Positions 1-8,405 of a stretch of DNA of 64,000 nucleotides are shown here, piece by piece. The stretch spans positions 620,001 through 684,000 of the forward strand of contig NZ_BBYG01000008.1 of assembly GCF_001184025.1 (NCBI RefSeq), given 5' to 3'. Under the pieces are notes generated by a model, which saw only the letters and a program-made list of their open reading frames with translations, had not been told where the DNA came from and did not search any database. This DNA comes from Streptomyces maremycinicus. GTDB lineage: Bacteria > Actinomycetota > Actinomycetes > Streptomycetales > Streptomycetaceae. Position 1 is the stretch's first letter, and each line of letters opens with the position of its first letter. Position numbers and translations under genes: made by a program.

Positions 1-46
1 GGGCGCCGGGTTCGACCCGGCATTCATCCCCGGGCTCACGTCGCCC

Positions 47-616
47 GTGACCGCGGAGCCGGAGGACAGGAAGCCGGCCGAGGACGACGGCGTCGACGCC
101 GTCGGGCCCGAAGCGGAGAAGGAGGAGTCAGCGGCGCCCGAGCGCCCGGACGCGTCGGCGGAGCCGGCCACGTCCGACGGGTCCGACGAGCCGGACGACT
201 CCTTCGAGCCGGTCGAGGGACCCGTCTTCGAGGCCGCCGACCGCCGGGCGCGGATCGCCGCCGACGCCAAGGGCGTCCGGCTCCGCCTCGACGAGGAGTC
301 CTGCGAGTTCCGCTGGGACGAGATCGGCGCGGTCGAGACCGAGGCGCCGCGTTTCGGCAAGCGGTTCACCATCACGGTGCACACCCCTGACCGCCGCTGG
401 TACCCGATCGAGATCGAGGCGACGGCCAGGTCCCGCTTCAAGGAGTGGGAGGAGCAGCTGGACGCGGTCCTCGACGCCTACTTCGAGGACGGGGAAGCCG
501 AAGCGGAAGCGGGCGCCGAGGACGAGGTCGTCACAGCCGCCGACGCCGACGCCGACGTCAAGGACGCCGACGCCGACGTCAAGGACGCCGACGCCGACGT
601 CAAGGACGCGGGCTAG
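47..616 (+). CDS. PH-like domain protein with acidic N-terminus
   Basis: Function unknown; no enzyme motif is visible. The 189 residues form an acidic, probably disordered N-terminus (about 1-60), a compact domain (about 61-145) and a repetitive acidic tail. The compact domain aligns without gaps to the C-terminal domain of the protein at 5714-6241 (about 28 identities in 86 positions, counted by eye), sharing F-x-W-x-E-I and a terminal Q-L-x-x-V-L-x-x-Y. Its beta-rich pattern with a final helix suggests a bacterial PH-like fold, which is inference. The GTG start is near the window edge, so an earlier start cannot be excluded. The gene converges on the carboxypeptidase gene and the two stop codons overlap within a CTAG. 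Confidence 0.75.
   Translation: MTAEPEDRKPAEDDGVDAVGPEAEKEESAAPERPDASAEPATSDGSDEPDDSFEPVEGPVFEAADRRARIAADAKGVRLRLDEESCEFRWDEIGAVETEAPRFGKRFTITVHTPDRRWYPIEIEATARSRFKEWEEQLDAVLDAYFEDGEAEAEAGAEDEVVTAADADADVKDADADVKDADADVKDAG
542..604 (+). repeat. Three perfect 21-bp tandem repeats in coding sequence
   Basis: The units at 542-562, 563-583 and 584-604 are identical and encode Asp-Ala-Asp-Ala-Asp-Val-Lys three times at the C-terminus of the PH-like protein. Perfect identity at the DNA level suggests recent slippage expansion. Confidence 0.9.
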
Positions 617-1983
617 ACGCAGTACTGGCTCTGCTTCCCGATGGACCGGTACATACAGTCCGCGTTCTCGAGAAGCTGGAGCACCGCGTCCCGGTTGCGG
701 GAGGTCTCCCGCTCGATGATCTCGTCGGGCGGGTAGAACCCTCCTCCGGAGGAGGACGACGGATACATCTCGAAGGTGTACGAGAAGATCTTCTGCGTAC
801 CCCAGAGATAGTCGTCGATCGACCCGTCGGTGATGTACAGGTCGCTGGACTGCTCGGGGGTGTACCCGTTGCTCGCGGCCATCTTCTGCCCGACGGCCTT
901 GAACGCGGCGTTGTCGTCCGCGGTCATCCCGGTCGCCGTGTCCGCGGTGGTGTAGCCGAACGGCCACAGCACCAGCTGGCTGTACGTGTGGAAGTCGATC
1001 CCGGCGGTGATCTGCTGCTTCCCGCCCACGATCCGGCTGCGCACGAAGTCGGCGACGACCTTCACCTCGGGTGCGGACTCGGCCGCCGTGCCGCGGTAGG
1101 TCTCGGAGGACGTGGACCCCGAAGAGCCGCCGCAGCAGCCGAACTTGTAGTTCCAGTTCCGGTTGAGGTCCGTACCGACGTACGAGGAGCCGGAGTTGGG
1201 CTGCCGGTTCTTGCGCCACGAGCGGTACGAGCCGGTGGCGATGTCGTACTCGCCGCCGTCCGGATTGAGGTCGGGCACGATCCAGATCTCGCGGCCGTTG
1301 ACCATGCCGGTGACGCGGGAGTCGGAGCCGTAGCCCGCGCCCAGCTCACGGATCAGGTACAGCGCCATCTCCACGGTGAGGTGCTCGCGGGCGTGCTGGT
1401 GGTGGGTGAACAGCACCTCCGGCTCGGCCTCGTCGGTGGCGACGTTGTCGCTGATCTTGACGGCCACGATGTCGCGGCCCTGGTAGGACTTGCCGATGAC
1501 CCGTTTGCTCATGATGCCCGGGTAGGCGGCGATGCGCTGGTCGATCTCCGCCGTCATCTCGGCGTAGTTGTGGTACTTCGAGTCGGCGGTCGGGAAGTCG
1601 AACAGCCGCACCTCGTCCTCGGCGACACGGTCGGGCGCCGAGCCCAGCAGGGAGACCTCGTACCCCTGCGCGCGCAGCTTCCTCACCTGGTCGGCGCGGC
1701 CGGAGACCACGACGGTCTCCTCGTCGGCCTCGTCGACGCTCACCCCGGAGGCGGCGATCGCGGTGCGCGTCTGCGGGGTGCTGTGGTGGACGTGGATCTC
1801 GTACTGGCGGATGTCGTCGGCGGAGGGTGCCGCCTTCGGGGCGCTGCCGGCCGCCGCGTCGGTGACGGTCGCCGAGACCGGTGCGGCGAGAGCGAGGGCG
1901 AGCAGTGCGGCGAGGACGGTGGTCCGTCTGCCGCCGCGGGCGTTTGTGGCGCCGGCGCCTGAGCCGCGAATGCGAAGTCGCAT
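613..1983 (-). CDS. Secreted M14 zinc carboxypeptidase
   Basis: An extracellular metallocarboxypeptidase that should remove C-terminal residues from peptides. Of 456 residues, about 1-40 form an Arg-rich, hydrophobic signal peptide, about 45-130 look like a propeptide, and the M14 domain follows. Visible M14 residues are the zinc pair H197-x-x-E200, the third zinc ligand H332 in an F-H-T-Y context, the substrate-binding N274-R275, and the catalytic glutamate E405 in F-E-M-Y-P. The pattern fits the carboxypeptidase T-like branch common in Streptomyces. A strong AAGGAGAG ribosome site precedes the ATG. A housekeeping-type promoter lies at 2055-2083. Exact substrate specificity cannot be read from the sequence. 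Confidence 0.95.
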   Translation of the reverse strand: MRLRIRGSGAGATNARGGRRTTVLAALLALALAAPVSATVTDAAAGSAPKAAPSADDIRQYEIHVHHSTPQTRTAIAASGVSVDEADEETVVVSGRADQVRKLRAQGYEVSLLGSAPDRVAEDEVRLFDFPTADSKYHNYAEMTAEIDQRIAAYPGIMSKRVIGKSYQGRDIVAVKISDNVATDEAEPEVLFTHHQHAREHLTVEMALYLIRELGAGYGSDSRVTGMVNGREIWIVPDLNPDGGEYDIATGSYRSWRKNRQPNSGSSYVGTDLNRNWNYKFGCCGGSSGSTSSETYRGTAAESAPEVKVVADFVRSRIVGGKQQITAGIDFHTYSQLVLWPFGYTTADTATGMTADDNAAFKAVGQKMAASNGYTPEQSSDLYITDGSIDDYLWGTQKIFSYTFEMYPSSSSGGGFYPPDEIIERETSRNRDAVLQLLENADCMYRSIGKQSQYCV

Positions 1984-2321
1984 GAACTCTCCTTGTGGGG
2001 AGCCGGGTTGTGGGGGGCTGTGCGCTTGCTGTGTGCGGCGGTGCGGTGCCGCTCATCGTCGGGGCATGGCATGAGCAGGTCAAGAGAGGCCAGAGAGTCG
2101 CTGGCCGAAATCATGCGGAATTGCGACAGCGACCGGCCGCGCAGTGTATCCACGCCGGAGCCGGCCGGGAGTGCGCCCCGGCCGCGCGTGTCGCGCGCCG
2201 GGCCGGCGGCGGCAGGACGGGGGTCGCCCGGTGGCCGAGGCGCGACGCAGTGTGAGCACATCGGGTGGAGATCGCGCCCGCACCCTTGCCGGAGCGGCTT
2301 CTTTAGGTTTTCTTGACCCCC
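1984..2321. other. Divergent intergenic region, carboxypeptidase / Nramp
   Basis: This 338-bp spacer holds the carboxypeptidase promoter on the minus strand. On the plus strand a TAGGTT hexamer at 2304-2309 is a possible -10 for the transporter, with no good -35. I see no small gene or further repeat. Confidence 0.5.
2055..2083 (-). promoter_or_regulatory. Probable housekeeping promoter of the carboxypeptidase gene
   Basis: Reading the minus strand, TTGACC (2083-2078) and GACGAT (2060-2055) are separated by exactly 17 bp, close to the major vegetative sigma consensus. This gives a leader of about 65 nt before the ATG at 1983. Confidence 0.6.
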
Positions 2322-3659
2322 ATGGCGGACACCACGGAACCCCCCACGGGAAACCCCACGCACACCGCGGCACCATCCGGCATCGACAACGCGCCTCCCC
2401 GCAGATCCAGTTGGAAGTACATCGGCCCCGGCATCGTCGTCGCCGCCACCGGCGTCGGCGCCGGCGACCTGGTGGCCACCCTCATCGCCGGCAGCAACTT
2501 CGGCTACACCCTGCTCTGGGCGGCGGTCGTCGGCTGCCTGGTCAAGATCTCCCTGGCCGAGGCGGCCGGCCGCTGGCATCTCTCCACCGGCCGCACCCTC
2601 TTCGACGGCTGGGCGAGCCTCGGCCGCTGGACGACATGGTTCTTCGTCGTCTACGTCGTCGTCTGGGGCTTCGTCTACGGCGCGGCGGCGATGTCGTCGA
2701 GCGCGCTGCCGCTCCAGGCGCTGTTCCCGGACGTGATGGACCTCGAGGCGTGGGCCGTCGCCTGCGGTCTGGTGGGCCTGGTGTTCGTCTGGTTCAACAA
2801 GTACGCCGTCTTCGAGAAGGTCATGACCGTCCTGGTGGGCGTCATGTTCGTGGTGACGGTGTACCTGGCGATCCGGGTCACCCCGAACCTCGGTGACGCC
2901 TTCGCGGGCCTGCTGCCCGTCCTGCCGGACGAGAAGGACTCCGTCCTCAACACCCTGGGCCTGATCGGCGGCGTGGGCGGCACCATCACCCTCGCCGCGT
3001 ACGGCTACTGGGTCAACGCCAAGGGCTGGACGAACACGGGCTGGATGAAGGTGATGCGGCTCGACAACCGGGTCGCGTACGTGACGACCGGCATCTTCGT
3101 CGTCGCCATGCTGTTCGTCGGCGCGGAACTGCTGCACTCCGCGAACGTGGCGATCGCGAGCGGCGACAAGGGGCTCGTCCAGCTGAGCGGCATCCTGGAG
3201 GCGGAGTACGGCACGGCCACCGCCAAGTTCTTCCTGATCGGCTTCTTCGCCACCTCCTTCACCTCCCTGATCGGCGTCTGGCACGGCGTGAGCCTGATGT
3301 TCGCCGACTTCGTGGCGGGCTTCCGCGGCCGCGGCGGCGCGAGCGGGGCGGAGGTCGCCTCCGGCGAGCGGGAGCGCTCCTGGCCCTTCCGCGCCTATCT
3401 GCTGTGGCTGACCTTCCCCCCGATGGTGCTGCTCTTCCAGGGCCAGCCGTTCCGCCTGATCATCCTGTACGGCGTGCTGGGCGCGGCCTTCCTGCCGTTC
3501 CTGGCCGGAACGCTGCTGTGGCTGCTCAACTCCTCCCGCACACCGGGGGAGTGGCGCAACGGACTGCTGAGCAACGCCATGCTGGTGCTGGCGGGACTGC
3601 TGTTCCTGGTGCTGTGCGTCAAGCAGATCTGGGACCAGCCGTGGTCGGAGTTCCTCTGA
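2322..3659 (+). CDS. Nramp-family membrane transporter, atypical metal site
   Basis: An integral membrane protein of 445 residues with about 11 hydrophobic segments and an Nramp-type opening (G-P-G-I-V-V, then G-A-G-D-L in the first helix). Canonical Mn/Fe Nramp proteins carry D-P-G-N in helix 1 and M-P-H-N in helix 6. Here helix 1 has G-A-G-D, and the helix-6 region around residue 218 reads G-G-V-G-G-T-I without M-P-H-N. It is therefore Nramp-related, but the substrate should not be assumed to be Mn or Fe. I chose ATG 2322 over TTG 2313; neither has a strong ribosome site. It stands alone and converges on the minus-strand gene at 3742-4992. Confidence 0.88.
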   Translation: MADTTEPPTGNPTHTAAPSGIDNAPPRRSSWKYIGPGIVVAATGVGAGDLVATLIAGSNFGYTLLWAAVVGCLVKISLAEAAGRWHLSTGRTLFDGWASLGRWTTWFFVVYVVVWGFVYGAAAMSSSALPLQALFPDVMDLEAWAVACGLVGLVFVWFNKYAVFEKVMTVLVGVMFVVTVYLAIRVTPNLGDAFAGLLPVLPDEKDSVLNTLGLIGGVGGTITLAAYGYWVNAKGWTNTGWMKVMRLDNRVAYVTTGIFVVAMLFVGAELLHSANVAIASGDKGLVQLSGILEAEYGTATAKFFLIGFFATSFTSLIGVWHGVSLMFADFVAGFRGRGGASGAEVASGERERSWPFRAYLLWLTFPPMVLLFQGQPFRLIILYGVLGAAFLPFLAGTLLWLLNSSRTPGEWRNGLLSNAMLVLAGLLFLVLCVKQIWDQPWSEFL

Positions 3660-3741
3660 GGCGGACGCCTCGGACGCGTCCGACACCCCGGACCCGCCCG
3701 GCCCCGAGGGCCGGTCCGTCCCGGTTCCGCGTCCCTCCGCC

Positions 3742-4992
3742 TCAGCCGCCGAGGACGTCCCAGCGCGGGCTGAGGGCGATCTCCCGCAACTGGGCGACGG
3801 TGAGCGGCGGCGTCGGGCGGGTGGCGGCCGTCGACTGGCTGCCCGAGTTGAACGCGCTGATCACCACACGCCTGCCGTCGCCGCGCATGGTGTCGGCGGT
3901 CCACATCACGACCCCCTCGCCGCCCTTCTCGCCGGGCCCTTGGCTCGTGGCGACGCGGGTGCCGTCGGGGAGGGTCTCGGCGTCGGAGCCGTACAGCCGG
4001 CCGGCGACGTCGGCCATGTTCAGCTGGAGGTTGACCTGGAGATAGCTCTTGCCCTTGCCGTCGTCCACGACGACGTACACGAAGCCCTCCTGGCCGCCGC
4101 TGGAGACGATCTTCAGCTTCTCGGGGAGCGTGTCCCGCAGGACGGCGAGCATCCGCTGGAACTGCACGCCCGCCTCGCCCTGCGGAGCCGACGGGGCGCG
4201 ATGCGCCTTTTCCTCGGGGACGGCGGCGATGATCCGCCGCCATTCGGCGGCCGTGGCCAGCGTCTTCAACTGCGCGGTGGACAGCGGCGGTTCCGGACGG
4301 CTGACCGGCTCGCCCTTCTCCGCGGCGGCGTTCCACTCGATGACGCTCACATGGTGCCCGGCCGGGGTGACCAGGTCCGCGCCCCACGCCTTGGTCTCCT
4401 CACGGCGGTCGGGATACTCGTAGCCCTGGTAGACGGTGAGCGCGGACCCGTCGCTCAGCAGCTCGGTCCGGCAGCTGTCGAGGCCCGTCTGCTCACCGTC
4501 CGGGCACGGCATCACGGCGGCGGACGGATCGATCTCCCCCGCGTCCGCCGGGATCCGGTCCAGCCCCACCGAGACGGACCCCTCGCCCTTGCCGTCGTCG
4601 AACACGCCCACCGCGAGCGGCGGCAGCTGCTCGCCCGTGCCGCGCGCCGCCGTCCTGCTGAACTTCCCCTCGGGCAGCAGCTTCCGGAGGGTGCGGACGA
4701 CGTCGTCGGCGGAGTAGGAGGCCTTCGTGCCGCCGCCGGTCGCGGCGACGGAGGAGGGGCGTGGGGCGGGCGCGCCGTCCCACGGCACGAGCAGCGCCCC
4801 GCCCACGCCCACCAGGGCGAGGGCGGTCGTGCTCCCGGCGATCGTGGCGCGGCGCAGCAGCTGGATGCGGCGGCCGCGTGCCGCCCCGGCCGTGGCGAGA
4901 CCGGTGCGGGGGGAGTCGAAGGTCCCGCCCGCCTGGCGCAGGGCGGCGGAGAGACGGTTCTCGAAGGGATCGCCGTGCTGGTCTGCGGGCAT
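3742..4992 (-). CDS. Membrane-anchored protein with two repeated domains, partner of ECF sigma
   Basis: Function unknown; 416 residues. About 1-45 are cytoplasmic and basic, about 48-70 form one membrane helix, and the rest is predicted extracytoplasmic. The outer part holds two diverged copies of a domain of about 140 residues (about 98-258 and 280-414). Both show L-R-x-x-L-P-E, D-D-G-K-G, L-x-D-G and a terminal R-P-x-P-P-L-x-x-A-Q-L. The gene lies 88 nt downstream of the SigE-type sigma factor on the same strand, a place often held by a membrane partner of the sigma factor. I see no zinc anti-sigma motif, so a direct anti-sigma role is unproven. Confidence 0.85.
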   Translation of the reverse strand: MPADQHGDPFENRLSAALRQAGGTFDSPRTGLATAGAARGRRIQLLRRATIAGSTTALALVGVGGALLVPWDGAPAPRPSSVAATGGGTKASYSADDVVRTLRKLLPEGKFSRTAARGTGEQLPPLAVGVFDDGKGEGSVSVGLDRIPADAGEIDPSAAVMPCPDGEQTGLDSCRTELLSDGSALTVYQGYEYPDRREETKAWGADLVTPAGHHVSVIEWNAAAEKGEPVSRPEPPLSTAQLKTLATAAEWRRIIAAVPEEKAHRAPSAPQGEAGVQFQRMLAVLRDTLPEKLKIVSSGGQEGFVYVVVDDGKGKSYLQVNLQLNMADVAGRLYGSDAETLPDGTRVATSQGPGEKGGEGVVMWTADTMRGDGRRVVISAFNSGSQSTAATRPTPPLTVAQLREIALSPRWDVLGG

Positions 4993-5080
4993 GGTGAACC
5001 ACCGTTTCTACGAGCTCGGAGTGAAGTCGGGGGTTGGAGGGGGCGTCGGGGCGTCGGGTCGGGGGCGTGGGGGGCCGGGC

Positions 5081-5593
5081 TCAGGGGCGGGCGTACGTGC
5101 CGATGTCCTCGCCGAGCAGGTCCCGCAACCGGCCCAGCGCCCGTGAGCAGCGCGTCCGGACGGCCGCCGAACTCGCGTTCATCGCGCCCGCGGTCTCCTC
5201 GATCGAGCGGTCCTCCCAGTACCGCAGGACCACCACCGCCCGGTCCTTGGCGGGCAGCCGGCCGAGGGCCTGCATCAGGGTCAGCCGGAGCGGGGTGTCG
5301 GGGCCGCCGCCGTCGGCCACGTCCGGGAACATCTCCACGGCCCGTTCGCCACTGCTGCGCCGCCGCTGGTGGGCGAGGAAGACGCGGGTGAGGACGGTCT
5401 GCGCGTAACCCGCCGGGTTGTCGAGCCGGGACACCCGCCCCCAGCGGACGTACAGCTTGCCGAGGGTCTCCTGGACCAGATCCTCCGCCAGGTGCGTGTC
5501 CCCGGCGGTGAGCAGACACGCCGACCGGTACAGATGCCCGGTGCGCGCCGCCGCGAACTCGGCGTACTCGTCCGCGCGGGCGGCCTGCCTCAT
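5081..5593 (-). CDS. ECF RNA polymerase sigma factor, SigE family type
   Basis: A 170-residue extracytoplasmic-function sigma factor expected to redirect RNA polymerase. Region 2 (about 8-75) includes the A-E-D-L-V-Q-E-T core. Region 4 (about 105-160) includes L-P-A-K-D-R-A-V-V-V-L-R-Y and a helix-turn-helix ending in R-T-R-C-S-R-A-L. Length and motifs fit the short Streptomyces SigE-family group, which usually lacks a classical zinc anti-sigma partner. The downstream co-directional gene encodes a membrane protein that may be co-regulated. The regulon and signal are unknown. Confidence 0.93.
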   Translation of the reverse strand: MRQAARADEYAEFAAARTGHLYRSACLLTAGDTHLAEDLVQETLGKLYVRWGRVSRLDNPAGYAQTVLTRVFLAHQRRRSSGERAVEMFPDVADGGGPDTPLRLTLMQALGRLPAKDRAVVVLRYWEDRSIEETAGAMNASSAAVRTRCSRALGRLRDLLGEDIGTYARP

Positions 5594-5700
5594 GAGTGTC
5601 CCCCAGTGTCGGTTGCCGTGCTGTCCTCACCTCACTAATGCCGTGGGGTGCGGGAAATGTTTCAGGGGAGACCGAAAGTGGCCGCACAGGATCGCGGGGG

Positions 5701-5706
5701 TACTTT
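5701..5706 (+). promoter_or_regulatory. -10 element, leaderless arrangement
   Basis: TACTTT ends 7 nt before the GTG at 5714, so transcription would begin at or next to the start codon. A run of G just upstream could be read as a distant ribosome site, so the leaderless reading is an inference. Confidence 0.45.
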
Positions 5707-5713
5707 TTCCGTT

Positions 5714-6241
5714 GTGACAGACCAGCCGCAGCCGACTCCGCCCGCACCGCCCCCGCAACCGGGCTTCGGCCCGCCCTTGCCGCAGTACGCCCCCGGTGGT
5801 CCGCCGCCGCCCCCGTCCCCGGCTCCGTACGTGCCGCCGCCGTACACCCCGTCCCCGTACGCCGCGCAGCCGTACGCCCCGCAGGCGTACGCCCCGCAGG
5901 CGTACGCCCCGCAGGCGTACGCCCCGCAGGCGTACGCCCCGCAGGCGGAGCCGCCGCCGGGCCCGGAGTTCCTCGCGGTCGACAAGCACAACTCGGTCGT
6001 CGTGGACGCGGCGGGCGTCGCCTTCGAGATGTACGACATCACGGTCGAGTTCCCCTGGCCCGAGATCCGCAGCGTCCACTACAAGGCGAGCCCGGACGGC
6101 AAGGCCCTCATGGTCGCCGTGGTCCACCTGGACGGCAGGGTCTACGAGTGCGTGGTGACGGCGAAGCCGCGGGATCGGATGCAGGGCTGCTTCGCGCAAC
6201 TGGCCTGGGTGCTGGGCCACTACCGGCCGACGGGGTACTAG
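5714..6241 (+). CDS. Pro/Tyr-rich protein with C-terminal PH-like domain
   Basis: Function unknown; 175 residues from GTG 5714. Residues 1 to about 80 are Pro-, Ala-, Tyr- and Gln-rich, with five Y-A-P-Q-A pentapeptides from 15-bp DNA repeats. The rest is a domain of about 86 residues homologous to the central domain of the protein at 47-616. Both share D-A-x-G-V, F-x-W-x-E-I, G-K and Q-L-x-x-V-L-x-x-Y. There is no signal peptide or membrane helix. A Pro-rich tail on a PH-like domain suggests a scaffold or binding role, which is only inference. Starting 66 nt upstream at ATG 5648 is possible but less likely. Confidence 0.8.
   Translation: MTDQPQPTPPAPPPQPGFGPPLPQYAPGGPPPPPSPAPYVPPPYTPSPYAAQPYAPQAYAPQAYAPQAYAPQAYAPQAEPPPGPEFLAVDKHNSVVVDAAGVAFEMYDITVEFPWPEIRSVHYKASPDGKALMVAVVHLDGRVYECVVTAKPRDRMQGCFAQLAWVLGHYRPTGY
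5871..5945 (+). repeat. Five 15-bp in-frame tandem repeats
   Basis: Five copies of CGTACGCCCCGCAGG run without interruption and encode Y-A-P-Q-A. The copies look identical, which implies a polymorphic slippage tract. Confidence 0.92.
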
Positions 6242-6295
6242 CCGACCCGACCCGACCCGCTGCCCCGACCCGCCGCGACCGACCCGCCCCGACCG

Positions 6296-6355
6296 GCACG
6301 AGTCGGCCCGGCACGAGTCGGCCCGGCACGAGTCGGCCCGGCACGAGTCGGCCCC
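6296..6355. repeat. Four 15-bp intergenic tandem repeats
   Basis: Four copies of GCACGAGTCGGCCCG, the last with one change, lie between the convergent PH-like and chitinase genes. No coding role is visible. Confidence 0.9.
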
Positions 6356-6457
6356 GCACGCGGCAAGGGTGCCGCCCACGGTCTCCCGTGCGGCGACACC
6401 CTCCCTCACCCGTTGTCCGCAGTCACCCGGCGCCTGCCGCCACCCGGTGCCTCGCGG

Positions 6458-8155
6458 CTACGGCAGTGCGTGCACGTGCGGGCCGACGGCCGCCGACCAC
6501 GCGTTGCCCGCCGACGCGTCCCAGTTCGTCGACCAGGTCATCGCGCCCCGCAGGCCGGGATACGTCTTCGACGGCTTGAAGGAACCGCAGCCGGTGCCCT
6601 TGGTGAGGCAGTCCAGCGCGTTGTTGACCACCGTCGGCGACACGTATCCGCTGCCCGCGCCGCTCGTCGAGGCCGGCAGGCCCAGGCCCACCTGGGACGG
6701 GTCCAGGCCGCCCTCCAGCTGGATGCAGGCCAGCGCCGTCAGGAAGTCCACCGAGCCCTGGCTGTACACCTTGCCGTCACAGCCCAGCATCGAACCGCTG
6801 TTGTAGTACTGCATGTTGACGACGGTGAGGATGTCCTTCACGTTCAGCGCCGTCTGGAAGTAGCCGTTCGACGTCGACTGCATGTCGATGGTCTGCGGGG
6901 CCATCGTCAGGACCAGACCCGGCCCCGCCTTCGACGACAGGGACCGCAGCGCCTGCGACATGTACGTCGCGTTCAGGCCGTTCTCCAGGTCGATGTCGAC
7001 GCCGTCGAAGCCGTACGTCTGCATCAGCGAGTACACCGAGTTCGCGAAGTTCGTCGCGGACGTCGGGTCGTTGACCGACACCGTGCCGTTCTGGCCGCCC
7101 ACCGAGACGATGACCTTCTTGCCGGCCGCCTGCTTCGCCTTGATGTCCGCCTTGAACTGGTCCACCGTGTAGCCGCCGAGGCCCGCCGAGTCCAGGTTGA
7201 AGGTCACGGCGCCCGGCGTCGTCGTCGCGTCCGCGAAGGCCACGGCGATGATGTCGTACTGGGAGGAGACGGCCGAGATCTTCTGGACGGTCGCCCCGTT
7301 GTTGAAGTTCTGCCAGTAGCCGGTCACGGCGTGCTTGGGCACGCTCCCGCCCCCGGTGCCGGTCGCGGTCGTGGTGCCCGTGACCGCCGTGGACTTCACC
7401 GACTCGCCCGCCGCGTTGGTCGCGGTGACCTGGAAGCTGTACGACGTCGAGGCCGCGAGGCCGGTCACGGTCGCCGAGGTCCCCGTCACCGCCGTCACCT
7501 TCGTGCCGCCCCGGTAGACCGAGTAACCGGTCGCGCCCGAGACGGCGTTCCAGGAGAGGGACACGGACGACGAGGTCGTGCCCGAGACGGCCAGACCGGC
7601 GGGCGCGCCCGGCACGGTCGGGGCCGGGTCGCCGCCCCCGCCGCCGTCGGGGCCGTACACCGACACGTCGTCCGCGTAGTACGCCGCCTGGCCGTACCAG
7701 CCGTGCGTGTACACCGTCACCGAGGTGGTCGAGGCGCCGGTGGTGAAGTTCGTCGACAGCTGCTTCCACGCCGCCGAGTCGGGTGTCCAGGTCGAGACGT
7801 CCGTCGTCCCGGTGCCGGTCACCCCCAGGTAGGTGTAGCCGCCCTGGACCCACGCGCTCAGCGTGTAGGTCGAGTTGGGCTTCACGGCCACCGTCTGGGC
7901 GCACCGGGCGTTGTCCTGCCCGGCCGGGGTGGCCTTCAGCGCGGCCGCGCCGGCGTGCACCGGCGAGGAGACGGTCGTACCGCTGCCCGCCGAACAGGTC
8001 CAGTTGGCCAGGCCGGACTCGAAGCCGGCGTTCCTGGCGTTGTTCAGGTCCGCGGCGGACGCCTGAGCCGCGCCCGTCATGGACAGGGCGAGGGCGGCGG
8101 CGAGGACGCCCGCGGCTCCCGACCCGAGTCGTGTCGTTCTTTTCAGTGGGGACAT
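6458..8155 (-). CDS. chiA: Secreted GH18 chitinase with CBM and FnIII domains
   Basis: An extracellular endochitinase cutting beta-1,4 GlcNAc chains. From ATG 8155 the 565 residues give a signal peptide (about 1-34), a carbohydrate-binding module of the CBM4/9/16 type (about 36-168), a Gly/Pro linker, a fibronectin type III domain (about 183-265) and a GH18 barrel (about 275-565). The GH18 active-site motif D384-x-x-D387-x-D389-x-E391 is intact, with E391 as the acid/base, and the upstream S-V-G-G strand is present. A start 150 nt upstream is possible in frame but would remove the signal peptide from the N-terminus. A DasR-type operator overlaps the promoter, so GlcNAc/chitin control is expected. 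The symbol rests on resemblance to the S. coelicolor arrangement. Confidence 0.94.
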   Translation of the reverse strand: MSPLKRTTRLGSGAAGVLAAALALSMTGAAQASAADLNNARNAGFESGLANWTCSAGSGTTVSSPVHAGAAALKATPAGQDNARCAQTVAVKPNSTYTLSAWVQGGYTYLGVTGTGTTDVSTWTPDSAAWKQLSTNFTTGASTTSVTVYTHGWYGQAAYYADDVSVYGPDGGGGGDPAPTVPGAPAGLAVSGTTSSSVSLSWNAVSGATGYSVYRGGTKVTAVTGTSATVTGLAASTSYSFQVTATNAAGESVKSTAVTGTTTATGTGGGSVPKHAVTGYWQNFNNGATVQKISAVSSQYDIIAVAFADATTTPGAVTFNLDSAGLGGYTVDQFKADIKAKQAAGKKVIVSVGGQNGTVSVNDPTSATNFANSVYSLMQTYGFDGVDIDLENGLNATYMSQALRSLSSKAGPGLVLTMAPQTIDMQSTSNGYFQTALNVKDILTVVNMQYYNSGSMLGCDGKVYSQGSVDFLTALACIQLEGGLDPSQVGLGLPASTSGAGSGYVSPTVVNNALDCLTKGTGCGSFKPSKTYPGLRGAMTWSTNWDASAGNAWSAAVGPHVHALP

Positions 8156-8161
8156 GACAGT

Positions 8162-8190
8162 AAGTTGGTCCAGACCAATTCTGTTGTCAA
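8162..8190 (-). promoter_or_regulatory. Chitinase promoter, probably leaderless
   Basis: On the minus strand a perfect TTGACA (8190-8185), a 17-bp spacer and CAACTT (8167-8162) are followed by 6 nt and then the ATG at 8155. No Shine-Dalgarno sequence is present. The spacer contains the DasR-like palindrome. Confidence 0.6.
8164..8179. promoter_or_regulatory. DasR-responsive element (dre) candidate
   Basis: The core TTGGTCCAGACCAA (8165-8178) is an inverted repeat with a 2-bp centre. It matches the known dre consensus ACTGGTCTAGACCACT at about 12 of 16 positions. It sits inside the spacer of the chitinase promoter, where a GntR-type repressor would block polymerase. Confidence 0.75.
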
Positions 8191-8405
8191 GAGGTCCGGC
8201 CGTGGAGGGCCGGTGGAGGGCGCGGGTGCGTAACCTGCCCCGATTTGACGGGACTTGCGCGAAGAAGAGTTGCTTGGCAGCCAGGGAAAGCTGTTCTCCG
8301 GCCACAGAGGCGTGGATACAGTGCTGAGGTAGTCACGCAATGAAGTCACCCCGGTGCACCGGAGTAACGCCGGTGGGCCGGACCGCGGGAATCGGGGAGC
8401 TGCGC

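Noticed and set aside
6296..6355. Short tandem repeats as a CRISPR array
   Set aside because: The units are contiguous with no unique spacers, and no cas gene is present.
8156..8305. Upstream start for the chitinase
   Set aside because: It would place about 50 non-homologous residues before the signal peptide and lie upstream of the promoter.
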